Source of the DNA: Bin55 sp965220235
Lineage (GTDB): Bacteria; Pseudomonadota; Gammaproteobacteria; Pseudomonadales; Azotimanducaceae
Length of the DNA stretch: 64,000 nucleotides
Assembly: GCA_965220235.1 (NCBI GenBank)
Contig: OZ244815.1
Span: 744,001 to 808,000, forward strand
Direction of reading: 5' to 3'
The notes beneath the pieces were generated by a model. That model had not been told where the DNA came from. It saw only the letters and a list, made by a program, of their open reading frames with translations, and did not search any database. Positions 34,563 through 45,089 of this stretch are shown one piece after another. Within the stretch, counting starts at the first letter, position 1. Every line of letters begins with the position of its first letter. Both the position numbers and the translations under genes were made by a program.

Positions 34563-36722
34563 ATGTCCGAAAACGATTGCAATATCGTCAAGGTAGTCGT
34601 ACCTAGAAGGGTGTGGGACACGTACGACTACTCAGTTCCTCATGGTATGCCAAAACCGATGGTTGGTGCTCGCGTACGCGTACCACTCGGTCATGGCAGA
34701 GCCGTTGGCGTGGTTGTGGAAATTACTGAACGATCTGACTTTGAACTTAGAGATATTGAACGGGTCATCGACGAGCAGCCGCTACTTAGTGAAGAGGTCG
34801 TCGACTTGGGGATGTGGATGTCGGAGTATTACCATCATCCTTTAGGCTCTGTTTTCGAGACGATTCTGCCTAGTGCTGCCATACGCGGTCAACCCGCTAG
34901 AACCGAACCTGAAAAGCAATGGACGCTAATTAGGCAAGCGAACCCCACGACAATACGAGCGAACGCCAAACATCAGCGTCATGCATGGCAAACGATTCAA
35001 GAACGAGAAGTAGTCCGTGAGTCAGACCTAAAGTCGTTAGATGTCACACGAACATCGTTAGAAGCCCTTGAACACAAGGGGATGGTGAAGCAGTCCTCTG
35101 TCGCTACATCGCAAATCATTACCCCCAGTCCCATCAGTCCGACAGACGAACAAAGGACTGCAATTGAATCGATTAAGGCGGATTTACAGACGTTTCAGAC
35201 GTTTCTATTGGACGGGATCACCGGAAGCGGAAAGACTGAGGTATACCTGCAGGTCATCGAAGAGGTTATCCGTAGAGGCCAACAGGCGCTTGTGCTTGTT
35301 CCGGAGATCGCACTTACGCCTCAGATGACGAATCGTTTTCACGAACGATTCAGTCGAATGGCCGTTATGCATTCAATGATCTCAAATGCGAAGCGATTCG
35401 ACACCTGGTCGCGAGCGGCGATAGGTGAGATTCCGATTATCGTAGGAACGCGGTCTGCGGTCTTCACTCCGTTCAAGAACTTAGGCGTCGTCATTGTCGA
35501 TGAGGAGCATGACCCCTCGTATAAACAGAATGAGTCATTGCGATATTCCGCGCGTGACATTGCCGTGATGCGAGCTCGCAATCTCGGGATACCGTGTGTT
35601 CTAGGAAGCGCGACCCCGTCAATGGAATCCGTGATGAACGCTCGGTCGCAGCGCTATCGATACCTTCAGCTTTCGCATCGACCTGGTTCGGCACAACTAC
35701 CATCATTCCACATTCAGGACATGCGACGTACGCATGTTCAAGGTGGCATCTGTGAGCCTCTGCTAAAAAGGATCGGGGAACACTTGGATCGAGACGGGCA
35801 AGTCCTGATCTTGATCAATCGGCGCGGACATTCCACCTACTACCTTTGTCAAGAGTGCGGTTGGACCGCCATGTGTTCGGATTGCGATGTCAGATTAACG
35901 TGGCATGAAGTTCCGACCAAACGGCTACAGTGTCATTCGTGCGGACGGAACTACCAACCGGTGGCGAAGTGTCCCGATTGCGATAAAAAATCGATCGTCA
36001 CCCTCGGCGTCGGAACACAGCAGGTCGAGGAGACACTTGCTGCGACTTTTCCCGATGTGCCGCGGCATCGAATTGACCGCGATAGCGTTCGGACGAACCG
36101 ACAGTTGACTGCAACATTCTCTCGCCTCCTGCATGCCAAAGAGGGGTTGCTGATTGGTACGCAGATGCTGGCCAAAGGTCACCATTTCCCCAACGTCACC
36201 ATGGTTGCAGTCATTGCTGCAGATAACGGATTTCTATCGACAGACTTTCGTGGTCCGGAGCGAACTGCACAGCTGATCGTCCAAGTTGCAGGGAGAGCAG
36301 GACGCGAGGAAAAGCGCGGCGAAGTTTGGATACAGTCTTACGATCCAGAAAACCAGGATCTGCAATCATTGGTGAAGGAAGGGTATGAAGGATTCACTGC
36401 GACGGAATTACGACTACGCGAGGAAGCGAACTTCCCGCCTTTCGGGCATATGGCGGTCATTCGTTCGGAAGGTCCCGAAGAGCGAGTGGCCGAGGAATTC
36501 TGCGCTGAGGTGTTGAACACCCTCCGTCAGTGTGACGTAAGAGTTCTAGGACCAGCCTATGCACCTATTACCCGGGTTGCCAAGCAATTTCGATTTCAGG
36601 GCATTGTGCTCGCGAAGGGAAGGCGACAGCTCCACGCTGCGCTAAAAACAGTCGAACGGATGCGTCCAAAATCACGAAAAACACGATGGTCGATTGACGT
36701 CGACCCAAGTGAAATGGCTTGA
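34563..36722 (+). CDS. priA: primosomal replication helicase PriA
   Basis: About 719 residues from ATG 34563 (ATG 34554 and GTG 34533 are alternative starts). PriA restarts stalled replication forks. It has an N-terminal 3'-DNA-binding domain (VWDTYDYSVP), Walker A DGITGSGKTEVYLQ, Walker B VDEEHDPSYKQ, and a zinc-binding insert with paired cysteines (CQECGWTAMCSDC, CHSCGRNY, KCPDCDKK) within the helicase lobes. QVAGRAGRE is motif VI. It is convergent with gltD (10 bp apart). Confidence 0.96.
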   Translation: MSENDCNIVKVVVPRRVWDTYDYSVPHGMPKPMVGARVRVPLGHGRAVGVVVEITERSDFELRDIERVIDEQPLLSEEVVDLGMWMSEYYHHPLGSVFETILPSAAIRGQPARTEPEKQWTLIRQANPTTIRANAKHQRHAWQTIQEREVVRESDLKSLDVTRTSLEALEHKGMVKQSSVATSQIITPSPISPTDEQRTAIESIKADLQTFQTFLLDGITGSGKTEVYLQVIEEVIRRGQQALVLVPEIALTPQMTNRFHERFSRMAVMHSMISNAKRFDTWSRAAIGEIPIIVGTRSAVFTPFKNLGVVIVDEEHDPSYKQNESLRYSARDIAVMRARNLGIPCVLGSATPSMESVMNARSQRYRYLQLSHRPGSAQLPSFHIQDMRRTHVQGGICEPLLKRIGEHLDRDGQVLILINRRGHSTYYLCQECGWTAMCSDCDVRLTWHEVPTKRLQCHSCGRNYQPVAKCPDCDKKSIVTLGVGTQQVEETLAATFPDVPRHRIDRDSVRTNRQLTATFSRLLHAKEGLLIGTQMLAKGHHFPNVTMVAVIAADNGFLSTDFRGPERTAQLIVQVAGRAGREEKRGEVWIQSYDPENQDLQSLVKEGYEGFTATELRLREEANFPPFGHMAVIRSEGPEERVAEEFCAEVLNTLRQCDVRVLGPAYAPITRVAKQFRFQGIVLAKGRRQLHAALKTVERMRPKSRKTRWSIDVDPSEMA

Positions 36723-36732
36723 TACGAACCAG

Positions 36733-38226
36733 TCAGCCTGTGAGAGTCGTCGAATTCATGAGGTAGCGATCGATCTCTCTTGCTGCCTCGCGGCCTTCAT
36801 TTATCGCCCACACAACCAATGATTGTCCGCGTCGACAGTCACCGGCAGCAAATACGCCATTAGCGGAAGTTGCGTACCTACCTTTATCTGCAAGATAGTT
36901 TGTTCGCCCGTCAAGATCTAACGAGAGTGGCTCCGATGCGTAATGCTCGGGCCCGCGGAATCCAAGTGCTAAGAAAATGCGATCAAATTCCCAGACTCTT
37001 TCTGTGCCTTCGATTGGCGTAGGCGAACCCGATTCCATACTGATATCGAGGGTTTTTACACCCGCAACTCTGCCGTTCCCGTTATCGATGAATTCAGTCG
37101 TGCTGATTGCGAATACCCGCGGGTCTTCGCCAAATTTCGCACTCGCTTCTTCATGACCGTAATCGACGCGGAAGATCATGGGAAATTCAGGCCATGGGTT
37201 GGTCGAACGCCGCTCCGGTGGATGCGAGGGAAACAGCTCAAAGTTGACTAACTGTGCGCACCCGTGGCGCATGGCTGTCCCGAGGCAGTCCGTACCAGTA
37301 TCCCCGCCACCGATAACTAGCACCTTTTCGCCGGAAACATCGATGTAGTTTCCATCTTCGAGATTCGAATCGAGCAGGCTTTTGGTATTTGCCGTTAGAT
37401 ATTCCATCGCGAAGTGAATTCCATCCAACTCACGCCCTGGGAGAGCTAGATCATTCGGGTTGGTTGCACCGGTGGCGAGCAATAGTGCGTCGTTCTCAGA
37501 GGTTAATTCACGTATATCGAGTGTACCGTTCGAGCCGTCTCCGATATCGCTACTTGGCTTGAATACGACCCCTTCCTGCTCAAGTAATTCGAGTCGCCGC
37601 TGAACAATCAGCTCTTTATCTAGCTTCATGTTCGGGATGCCGTACATGAGTAGACCGCCAATTCGATCCGCTCTCTCGTATACCGTCACAGTGTGACCCT
37701 GTCGATTGAGCTGATCAGCTGCGGCGAGTCCAGCGGGACCTGACCCAACGACTGCCACGGATTTATTAGTCCGTCGACTGGGCGGGTTCGACTGAATCCA
37801 ACCGTTCGCAAAACCCTTGTCCACGATCGCCATTTCGATGTTCTTGATGGTGACTGGGGGATCCGTGATTCCTAATACGCAACTTCCCTCACAGGGCGCC
37901 GGACAGACGCGGCCCGTGAACTCAGGGAAGTTATTGGTTGCATGTAATCGATCCAGTGCGTCTTGCCATTGATCACGATAGACTAGATCATTCCACTCTG
38001 GGATTAAGTTATGGATAGGACACCCCGCCTTACTCATGCGATTGTCGGGTAGGGTCTGCGATTGACAGAACGGCACCCCACAGTCCATGCACCGAGCGCT
38101 TTGAGACGTTAGACGCTCTTCGTCGTGATCGGTATAGATCTCGCGAAAATCTGTGATTCGTTCGAGCGGCGGTCGATATGGTGCGGTATTCCGCTCGAAC
38201 TCCATAAAGCCCGTGGTTTTGCCCAC
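36733..38226 (-). CDS. gltD: glutamate synthase (NADPH) small subunit
   Basis: 497 residues. The N-terminal cysteine-rich region (CMDCGVPFC, AGCPIHN, CPAPCEGSC) binds 4Fe-4S clusters. Two nucleotide-binding folds follow, GSGPAGLAAADQLN for FAD and VIGGGDTGTDC for NADPH. It passes electrons to GltB to convert glutamine plus 2-oxoglutarate to two glutamates. The start is GTG, 7 bp after gltB. Confidence 0.96.
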   Translation of the reverse strand: MGKTTGFMEFERNTAPYRPPLERITDFREIYTDHDEERLTSQSARCMDCGVPFCQSQTLPDNRMSKAGCPIHNLIPEWNDLVYRDQWQDALDRLHATNNFPEFTGRVCPAPCEGSCVLGITDPPVTIKNIEMAIVDKGFANGWIQSNPPSRRTNKSVAVVGSGPAGLAAADQLNRQGHTVTVYERADRIGGLLMYGIPNMKLDKELIVQRRLELLEQEGVVFKPSSDIGDGSNGTLDIRELTSENDALLLATGATNPNDLALPGRELDGIHFAMEYLTANTKSLLDSNLEDGNYIDVSGEKVLVIGGGDTGTDCLGTAMRHGCAQLVNFELFPSHPPERRSTNPWPEFPMIFRVDYGHEEASAKFGEDPRVFAISTTEFIDNGNGRVAGVKTLDISMESGSPTPIEGTERVWEFDRIFLALGFRGPEHYASEPLSLDLDGRTNYLADKGRYATSANGVFAAGDCRRGQSLVVWAINEGREAAREIDRYLMNSTTLTG

Positions 38227-38233
38227 TTGTCAG

Positions 38234-41200
38234 CTACACTTCCGCTGAAGCCAGTTCGGCGTGTTCTGACATGCTTTCGAGGACGCGTTTGTAGTCGGTA
38301 GGCATGACTTTCACGAACTCGCGCACCGAACTCGTCCAGTTATCCAGTATTCCTTTGGCGACGGTTGATCCAGTGTAGATCGCGTGTTGGTCGATTAGCC
38401 TTTTTAACTCATCGATTTCGTCTCGATCCGCGAGTGACTCAAGTTCGACGAGTTCCATATTGCACTTCGCTGCGAATTGAACTTCTGGATCCCAGACATA
38501 TGCAATGCCGCCACTCATCCCTGCCGCGAAGTTACGCCCCGTCGAACCTAGAACGATGACGCGACCACCGGTCATGTACTCACATCCGTGATCACCGACC
38601 CCTTCGACGACTGCGGTGGCACCACTATTTCTCACGCAGAATCGTTCTGCTGCAATGCCTCGAAAATAGCAGTCCCCTCCGGTAGCGCCATAGAGGACGA
38701 CATTTCCTATTAGGACTTCATTCTCAGGTTTGAAAGGTGAACTCTTTGGTGGATAGATGACCAAGCGGCCGCCTGACAATCCTTTGCCTACGTAGTCGTT
38801 CGCGTCACCTTCAACTTCTAAAGTAACACCCTTTGCCAACCATGCGCCGAAGCTCTGACCCGCGCTACCTGTAAATTTGAAGTGCACCGTGTCGTCGGGG
38901 AGCATGTCAGGGCCAACCGCCTTGATGATGGCGTTTGAAAGCAACCCGCCTACGACACGGTTGGTATTGCGAATCGGCAGCGATTCGCGTACACGCATAC
39001 CTTCTGTCAGTGCCGGTTGCGCGAGAGCGATCAGATCTTTATCGAGTGCGGTATCGAGACCGTGGTCTTGGTTATCTTGGCGATACACACCGAGGCAATC
39101 TTCGGGTTCCACGACTGGCTCTAAGATCTTTTGAAGATCGAGTGCCTTGGCTTTCCAATGATCAGCTGCAGCATCTATGCACAGTAGATCCACCCTTCCG
39201 ACCATTTCATTGACCGTTCGCAACCCGTGCTTGGCCATGATCATCCGTAGTTCTTTCGCGACCATAAAGAGATAGTTCAATACATGCTCGGGCGTTCCGG
39301 TAAAGTGTTTTCGCAGAACGGGATCCTGGGTTGCGATACCGACTGGACACGTATTTAGGTGACACTTTCGCATCATGATGCAACCGAGAGATACAAGCGG
39401 AGCAGTAGCGAAACCGTACTCCTCAGCCCCTAGGCATGTCGCGATCGCGACGTCACGACCTGTCTTGAGTTGCCCGTCCACTTGCAGTGCGACTCGCGAA
39501 CGCAGATTGTTAAGTACGAGTGTCTGGTGGGTCTCGGACAAGCCTAGTTCCCACGGGATCCCCGCATGCTTGATGGACGTTAGTGGCGAAGCACCGGTGC
39601 CGCCGACATCACCCGCAATGACAAGATGGTCAGTGCGCGCCTTCGTAACACCAGCCGCTACCGTACCTACACCTACTTCGGAGCAAAGTTTGACGCTGAT
39701 CTCGGCATCTGGGTTGGCGTTTTTAAGGTCGTGGATAAGTTGAGCGATGTCTTCGATCGAGTAGATATCGTGATGTGGAGGTGGACTGATGAGTCCAACA
39801 CCAGGCGTTGAATGCCGGATTCGAGCAATGAAGTCATCGACCTTCGTACCAGGTAGCTCTCCTCCTTCCCCGGGTTTTGCGCCTTGCACGATCTTGATTT
39901 GCAGTTGATCGGCATTTGTCAAGTAATCAATCGTGACACCGAAGCGACCGCTCGCTACTTGCTTAATCGCGGAACGGCGCCAATCACCATTGCTATCAGG
40001 ATAAAACCGCGCCGAATCCTCGCCACCTTCGCCTGAATTCGATTTGCCACCGACTCGGTTCATTGCGATGGCTAGCGCTTCATGCGCTTCTGCTGAAATA
40101 GAACCGAAGCTCATTGCCCCAGTGGCGAAACGTTTCATGATTTCACCTTCGGGTTCCACTTCGTCTAGGGGAATGGACGCTTCCTCAGGTTCGTCGATGA
40201 AAGTTAGGAGACCGCGGAGATTTGACTCGCGGGTATTGAGTTCGTTTACGTGCTCGCTAAAGCGCCAATAGGCGTCTTGACTGTTTTCACGTGCAGCAAA
40301 TTGGAGATCGGCGATCGCTTCCGGATCCCACATATGGCGGTCGCCACCTAAGCGCCAGTGGAAATCTCCTGGGTTAGGAAGCACTGGAATGCGAACGACA
40401 TTGCGACCAGGGAAGCCAATTTCATGCCGACGCCGCATTTCCTCCAAGAGAACGTCGAAGCCGATCCCCTCAACTCGACTCGCTGTCCCTTCAAACGCTC
40501 GCTCGATGACTTCTCCCGCAAGACCGACCGCTTCGAATATTTGCGCTCCTTTGTAGGATTGAAGCGTTGAGATACCCATCTTGGCCATGACTTTCATCAT
40601 GCCTTTCGCGACTGCTTTCTTATAGGACGTTACCACGTCGAGGTCGTCGTTTACGTGATCTGCGTCGTCAAGATAACCATCACGCCGAGCCTGCCAAAGT
40701 GATTCCAACGCTAGGTAAGGATTTATCGCATCAGCACCGTACCCGATGAGTAAACAGTGATGGTGGACCTCTCTCGCTTCTCCCGTTTCAAGTACAAGAC
40801 CAATGCGTGTTCGCGCATGATGACGTACCAAATGATGGTGGACGGTTCCAACGGCTAACAACGCGCTAATCGGTATTCGATCGTTACTCATGCATCGATC
40901 GGATAGCACCACAAGGCGAAAGCCGTCCTCGATGGCTTGCAACGCTTCGTCTGAGATTCTGTCGAGAGCTTCTTGCAAGCCTTTTTCGCCGTCGCTGACG
41001 TCAAACGTTGTGTCAACAGTTTTTGCGCGCCAGCCTCGGTGATCGATATGTTGAATCGCCGCAAGCTCGTCGTTACTCAGGATCGGATGGGGAATGCGGA
41101 GGCGATTGGCGTGGGATTCCGAGACGCTAAGCAGGTTTTCTTCAGGACCAATGTAGCACTCCAGAGCCATGATGATCTCTTCACGTATTGAATCGATCGC

Positions 41201-42820
41201 TGGATTCGTCACTTGAGCGAAAAGTTGCTTGAAATAGTCGTACAGCATGCGCGGTTTATCGGACATGACTGCTAACGCGGCATCATTCCCCATTGACCCG
41301 AGAGGATCACGCAGCTCCTTCACCATAGGTACCAGCATGAACTGCATGGTTTCCGTTGTATACCCGTGCGCCTGCATACGTTGAAGTAACGTCTCAGGTT
41401 CGTAGCCAGGCACCTCGGCTGGCACAGCTAGATGATCGAGTTCGATTCTCTGGTTATCTAACCATTGACGCCATGGGCGCTTCGCTGACCATTCGGATTT
41501 GATCTCCTCGTCAGGCACCATGCGACCTTCAACGAAATCAATCAAAAAGAGCTTGCCAGGTTGTAAGCGGCCTTTGGTGACCACCATAGCGGGATCGACA
41601 TCAAGCACGCCTACTTCGGATGCCATGATGCAGCGATCATCGGAAGTGATGTAGTACCGTGAAGGCCGGAGTCCATTACGGTCAAGCACAGCGCCGATGT
41701 AATTTCCGTCGGTGAACGCTATGGACGCGGGGCCGTCCCAAGGTTCCATAAGGCACGAGTTGAATTCGTAGAAAGCCTTTCGATCATCCGACATTCCGTC
41801 ATGGTGCTGCCAAGCTTCTGGGATCATCATCAAGACTGATTCCTGAAGCGTTCGCCCGGTCATCAGGAGAAATTCGAGAACGTTGTCGAATGTACCCGAA
41901 TCCGAGCAATCTGGTTCAACCACAGGAAATACTTTCTCTAGGTCGTTGCCAAATAAATCCGACTCAGCAACGCCTTCGCGTGCATTCATCCAGTTGGAGT
42001 TGCCGAGAAGCGTATTGATCTCCCCGTTATGACTCATGAAGCGATTAGGTTGAGCGCGGTCCCAAGACGGAAACGTATTGGTCGAGAAGCGCGAGTGCAC
42101 CATCGAGAGGTGAGATTCGAAGTCCTCGGCCTGCAAGTCCAAGAAGAACGGAAACAGCTGCAAAGGCGTTAGCATGCCTTTGTAGACGATGACTTTTGTT
42201 GACAAACTCGCGATATAGAAGAGCTTATTGATATCTAGGGAGGAGTCTGCCTTAATTCGGTGAGTTGCTAACTTGCGAATGATGTAGAGTCGACGTTCGA
42301 GCGCGTCCGCCGAGTCACAATCCACCCCAGCGATAAAGCAATGGGACATGTGCGGCATTGCGCGGCGAGCTGCTGATCCAATATCCGCAGTGTCGGGGTC
42401 AATCGGCAAGTCTCGCCAACCAAGTAGTTGCTGACCCGCTTCATTGACTGCGTCTTCAACTACCTTTTTGCAGCGATCGCGCTCATCTGGATCTTGAGGC
42501 AAGAAGACGATGCCAACCCCGTACTCACCGTGGTCAGGCAGTTCAGCATCGTGGGTTTCGCGGTATACGCGCGCAAAGAACCTATGTGGGATCGCGGTCA
42601 GAATACCAGCGCCGTCGCCCGTGTTCTTTTCGTATCCCAGCCCACCACGGTGAACCATGCAGCAGTTCATGTGTTCCGCGTCTTCCATGATGCGGCGACT
42701 TGCACGCCCCTTGATGTCGCAGACAAAACCCACACCACAGGAATCTTTCTCATTCCTCGGGTCGTATAGCCCAACGTGCCCCTTAGGACTATGGAGTGGG
42801 TTAGCGCTTATAGTGCTCAT
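38234..42820 (-). CDS. gltB: glutamate synthase large subunit
   Basis: 1,528 residues, ordered as: class-II glutaminase domain with Cys28 (KDSCGVGFVC) likely exposed by propeptide removal; a central domain; an FMN-binding synthase barrel (TGAMSFGSISAEAH, VGGTGASPLTSIKHAG); the 3Fe-4S motif CHLNTCPVGIATQDP; and the C-terminal beta-helix (GGRVIVLGSTGRNFAAGM). With gltD it forms the main ammonia-assimilation step when ammonium is scarce, consistent with ntrBC being present nearby. No NtrC site was found upstream. Confidence 0.97.
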   Translation of the reverse strand: MSTISANPLHSPKGHVGLYDPRNEKDSCGVGFVCDIKGRASRRIMEDAEHMNCCMVHRGGLGYEKNTGDGAGILTAIPHRFFARVYRETHDAELPDHGEYGVGIVFLPQDPDERDRCKKVVEDAVNEAGQQLLGWRDLPIDPDTADIGSAARRAMPHMSHCFIAGVDCDSADALERRLYIIRKLATHRIKADSSLDINKLFYIASLSTKVIVYKGMLTPLQLFPFFLDLQAEDFESHLSMVHSRFSTNTFPSWDRAQPNRFMSHNGEINTLLGNSNWMNAREGVAESDLFGNDLEKVFPVVEPDCSDSGTFDNVLEFLLMTGRTLQESVLMMIPEAWQHHDGMSDDRKAFYEFNSCLMEPWDGPASIAFTDGNYIGAVLDRNGLRPSRYYITSDDRCIMASEVGVLDVDPAMVVTKGRLQPGKLFLIDFVEGRMVPDEEIKSEWSAKRPWRQWLDNQRIELDHLAVPAEVPGYEPETLLQRMQAHGYTTETMQFMLVPMVKELRDPLGSMGNDAALAVMSDKPRMLYDYFKQLFAQVTNPAIDSIREEIIMALECYIGPEENLLSVSESHANRLRIPHPILSNDELAAIQHIDHRGWRAKTVDTTFDVSDGEKGLQEALDRISDEALQAIEDGFRLVVLSDRCMSNDRIPISALLAVGTVHHHLVRHHARTRIGLVLETGEAREVHHHCLLIGYGADAINPYLALESLWQARRDGYLDDADHVNDDLDVVTSYKKAVAKGMMKVMAKMGISTLQSYKGAQIFEAVGLAGEVIERAFEGTASRVEGIGFDVLLEEMRRRHEIGFPGRNVVRIPVLPNPGDFHWRLGGDRHMWDPEAIADLQFAARENSQDAYWRFSEHVNELNTRESNLRGLLTFIDEPEEASIPLDEVEPEGEIMKRFATGAMSFGSISAEAHEALAIAMNRVGGKSNSGEGGEDSARFYPDSNGDWRRSAIKQVASGRFGVTIDYLTNADQLQIKIVQGAKPGEGGELPGTKVDDFIARIRHSTPGVGLISPPPHHDIYSIEDIAQLIHDLKNANPDAEISVKLCSEVGVGTVAAGVTKARTDHLVIAGDVGGTGASPLTSIKHAGIPWELGLSETHQTLVLNNLRSRVALQVDGQLKTGRDVAIATCLGAEEYGFATAPLVSLGCIMMRKCHLNTCPVGIATQDPVLRKHFTGTPEHVLNYLFMVAKELRMIMAKHGLRTVNEMVGRVDLLCIDAAADHWKAKALDLQKILEPVVEPEDCLGVYRQDNQDHGLDTALDKDLIALAQPALTEGMRVRESLPIRNTNRVVGGLLSNAIIKAVGPDMLPDDTVHFKFTGSAGQSFGAWLAKGVTLEVEGDANDYVGKGLSGGRLVIYPPKSSPFKPENEVLIGNVVLYGATGGDCYFRGIAAERFCVRNSGATAVVEGVGDHGCEYMTGGRVIVLGSTGRNFAAGMSGGIAYVWDPEVQFAAKCNMELVELESLADRDEIDELKRLIDQHAIYTGSTVAKGILDNWTSSVREFVKVMPTDYKRVLESMSEHAELASAEV

Positions 42821-43157
42821 CGTCAGTGTCGTTGCGCGGTTGTGTTCAATGGTTATCTTGCGTGGAATAAACTAGCTTACATGTACTTTTCATGAGCACG
42901 CAACCAGGCGAAAATCGCATGTTGTATGTCTGATTGTCTTGTTTTCAAGGGTAAAAAGGTCTCGTTGCGAGCGAATCGCAACCCGAAAAACACCTTAGCC
43001 CCCATTTTCGCCGTGCTAGGCTCAGAAAATCAGGCTCAGCGCAACGAATCAGATTTTATCTTATGAACCAAATTGGATTTAGTGCTGTTAACTCAAGGCG
43101 AGACCATCGCGCCAAACCGAGTTCACACGGACTAAATCGCGCGAGTATTCGAAAAAC
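42821..43157. other. 337-bp intergenic region between gltB and the Nudix gene
   Basis: No ORF of note. It holds a 7-bp inverted repeat, GTTGCGA-GCGAA-TCGCAAC, at 42964-42982 (hairpin or operator) and two copies of AGGCTCAG at 43018 and 43032. As the divergent control region it presumably carries the gltB promoter and that of the Nudix gene, but I cannot place -35/-10 boxes or a sigma-54 element convincingly. Confidence 0.5.
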
Positions 43158-43601
43158 ATGGTTGCGCATACAGTGAATTCGGGTCGATATCAGCTTGCGG
43201 CGGTCGTACATACCATCGTCTGGGATCACAGTGGCAAGTACCTGTTATTGCTAGAACGGGTCAACACCGGTCTTATGGATGGTCGCCTTACATTACCAGG
43301 CGGTCACTTGCAGTCAGGAGAGTCCATCATTGAGGCGGCTGTTAGAGAGGTGCGGGAGGAGGTTGGCATCGAGCTGGAACAGATTTCGCCGTGCTGTGTT
43401 TTACCGTATTCGGGCGGCGTGAATTTCGTCTTCGCGAGCGATGCGTGGAGAGGTTCTGTTCGAAACGCAGAACCCGAGAAGTGCGCTAGCGTTGATTGGT
43501 ATCCGCGAAGTCAACTGCCAGAATCCGTAGTACCTTGGCTTGCCAAGGCTCTGGAACTACACGATTCTGGAGACTGGTTCTATGACTTCAGCGAACGCTA
43601 A
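43158..43601 (+). CDS. Nudix hydrolase
   Basis: 147 residues with a perfect Nudix box at 49-71 (GX5EX7REUXEEXGU, visible as GHLQSGE ... REVREEVGI). The fold is preceded by AAVVHTIVWDHSGKYLLLLER and followed by a short C-terminal strand set ending with WFYDFSER. It probably hydrolyses a nucleoside diphosphate derivative in the cytosol; the exact substrate is not evident. It lies about 100 bp upstream of mdh on the same strand. Confidence 0.85.
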   Translation: MVAHTVNSGRYQLAAVVHTIVWDHSGKYLLLLERVNTGLMDGRLTLPGGHLQSGESIIEAAVREVREEVGIELEQISPCCVLPYSGGVNFVFASDAWRGSVRNAEPEKCASVDWYPRSQLPESVVPWLAKALELHDSGDWFYDFSER

Positions 43602-43707
43602 GTACAGCCATATCTCTTTTCAATTCGCGAGAAGTGACCGTAGTCCGACAGTCCGCCAACGATTTTCGCAAGCTAAAATTCTGCCGCTTTTCACCTAGGT
43701 ATTTTCC

Positions 43708-44679
43708 GTGGCTGACCCAGTTTCTATCGCTGTCACCGGTGCCGCTGGCCAGATTGGCTATGCACTGTTATTCAGAATCGCCTCTGGTGCGATGTTGGGA
43801 AATGACCAACCAATTGAGCTAAAGCTATTAGAGATTCCGCCTGCAATGGACGCATTACGCGGGGTCGTGATGGAAATCGAAGATTGCGCATTCCCTTTAG
43901 TACGAAACGTTGTAATGACGGATCAACCGGAAGCTGCATTTGAAGGTGTCGACATCGCCATGCTCGTTGGTTCTCGTCCTAGGGGACCGGGCATGGAGCG
44001 AAACGACTTGCTCGAAGCAAACGGCGCGATCTTCACAGCCCAAGGCAAGGCTCTTAACGATCACGCAGCGAAAGACGTCAAGGTGCTTGTGGTGGGTAAT
44101 CCGGCCAACACGAACTGCCTAATCGCGCAACGCAATGCTCCCGATCTCGATCCAGCGAATTTTTCGGCTATGACAAAGCTCGACCATAACCGTGCGATCG
44201 CACAGCTTTCACAGAAAGTGGACGGAGCGGTTGAAGACATCAAAGGGCTCGCGATTTGGGGTAACCATTCATCGACGATGTTTCCCGATCTGCTAGGTGC
44301 GACCGTCAATGGAAAGCCAGCGTTAGATACCGTCAGTCAATCTTGGTACGAAGATGAATACATCCCAGCCATTCAACAACGAGGTGCTGCGATCATCTCT
44401 GCTCGCGGTTCCTCAAGTGCTGCGAGTGCTGCGAATGCGGCTGTCGAGCACGTTCGAGAATGGGTCGCTGGAACCGAGGACGTAACGAGCATGGGAATCT
44501 ACAGCAATGGTCAGTATGGCATCCAAGAAGGATTGATCTTTTCCTATCCGGTCACTGTGAGTGGCGGTACGTGTAGCGTGGAAGAAGACAGAGCATTGAA
44601 CGCTTTCGCACAGAGCAAAATCGAAGCAACAGAAGCAGAACTCATTGAAGAGCGTGACGCCGTCGCGCACCTGCTATGA
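43708..44679 (+). CDS. mdh: malate dehydrogenase (NAD), lactate-dehydrogenase-like type
   Basis: A 323-residue TCA-cycle enzyme. It shows the NAD-binding GAAGQIGYAL, substrate arginines in GSRPRGPGMERNDLL, the cofactor-side VVGNPANTN, the catalytic His in IWGNHSSTMFPDL, and the DHNRAI segment. The length and motifs fit the type found in many beta/gammaproteobacteria (Burkholderia-like) rather than the 312-residue enteric form. The start is GTG. Confidence 0.96.
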   Translation: MADPVSIAVTGAAGQIGYALLFRIASGAMLGNDQPIELKLLEIPPAMDALRGVVMEIEDCAFPLVRNVVMTDQPEAAFEGVDIAMLVGSRPRGPGMERNDLLEANGAIFTAQGKALNDHAAKDVKVLVVGNPANTNCLIAQRNAPDLDPANFSAMTKLDHNRAIAQLSQKVDGAVEDIKGLAIWGNHSSTMFPDLLGATVNGKPALDTVSQSWYEDEYIPAIQQRGAAIISARGSSSAASAANAAVEHVREWVAGTEDVTSMGIYSNGQYGIQEGLIFSYPVTVSGGTCSVEEDRALNAFAQSKIEATEAELIEERDAVAHLL

Positions 44680-44735
44680 GCGATATCGGAAGTTAAAATC
44701 CGTCGCTTCTGATTTCCACGCGAGACCACATTCCC

Positions 44736-45041
44736 ATGGCTAGTTTAGCGACCGGACAGCGACTAAAAAGTGCGGTATGCAATACAGAAATCATGGTGAT
44801 CAGCGCACCGGAAGGAGATCTTGAACTTACCTGTGGTGGCGCACCCATGGGCGCGGATGCGGCGAACGACAGCGGTTCTGTGGATCCTAACTACGCCAGT
44901 GGCACGACGATCGGTAAGCGGTATGTCACCGAAGACGGTGACCTTGAGTTGCTATGCGTCAAACCTGGCGACGGCTCGCTTGCCGTAAACGGAACAGAAC
45001 TAAAAATTAAAGAATCGAAGAAGCTCCCTAAGACAGATTAG
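44736..45041 (+). CDS. conserved hypothetical protein (101 aa) upstream of acyl-CoA ligase
   Basis: No named domain recognised. It is a soluble, beta-rich sequence with two similar half-motifs, GDLELTCGGAPMG and GDLELLCVKPGDGSL, each carrying a single Cys, plus Cys15. It could be a small zinc or beta-barrel protein; nothing shows catalysis. It is 48 bp upstream of an acyl-CoA ligase on the same strand. I recall similar proteins next to such ligases in other bacteria, which suggests a dedicated partner, but this is unconfirmed. Confidence 0.65.
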   Translation: MASLATGQRLKSAVCNTEIMVISAPEGDLELTCGGAPMGADAANDSGSVDPNYASGTTIGKRYVTEDGDLELLCVKPGDGSLAVNGTELKIKESKKLPKTD

Positions 45042-45089
45042 TTCTCCAGCAGAATCTTGGACCAGTAGAGGATCGCTGGTGATTAGTGT

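Noticed and set aside
42821..43157. Sigma-54 promoter for gltB
   Set aside because: CTGGTTGCGTGC on the minus strand superficially resembles TGGCAC-N5-TTGC but does not match the spacing or bases.
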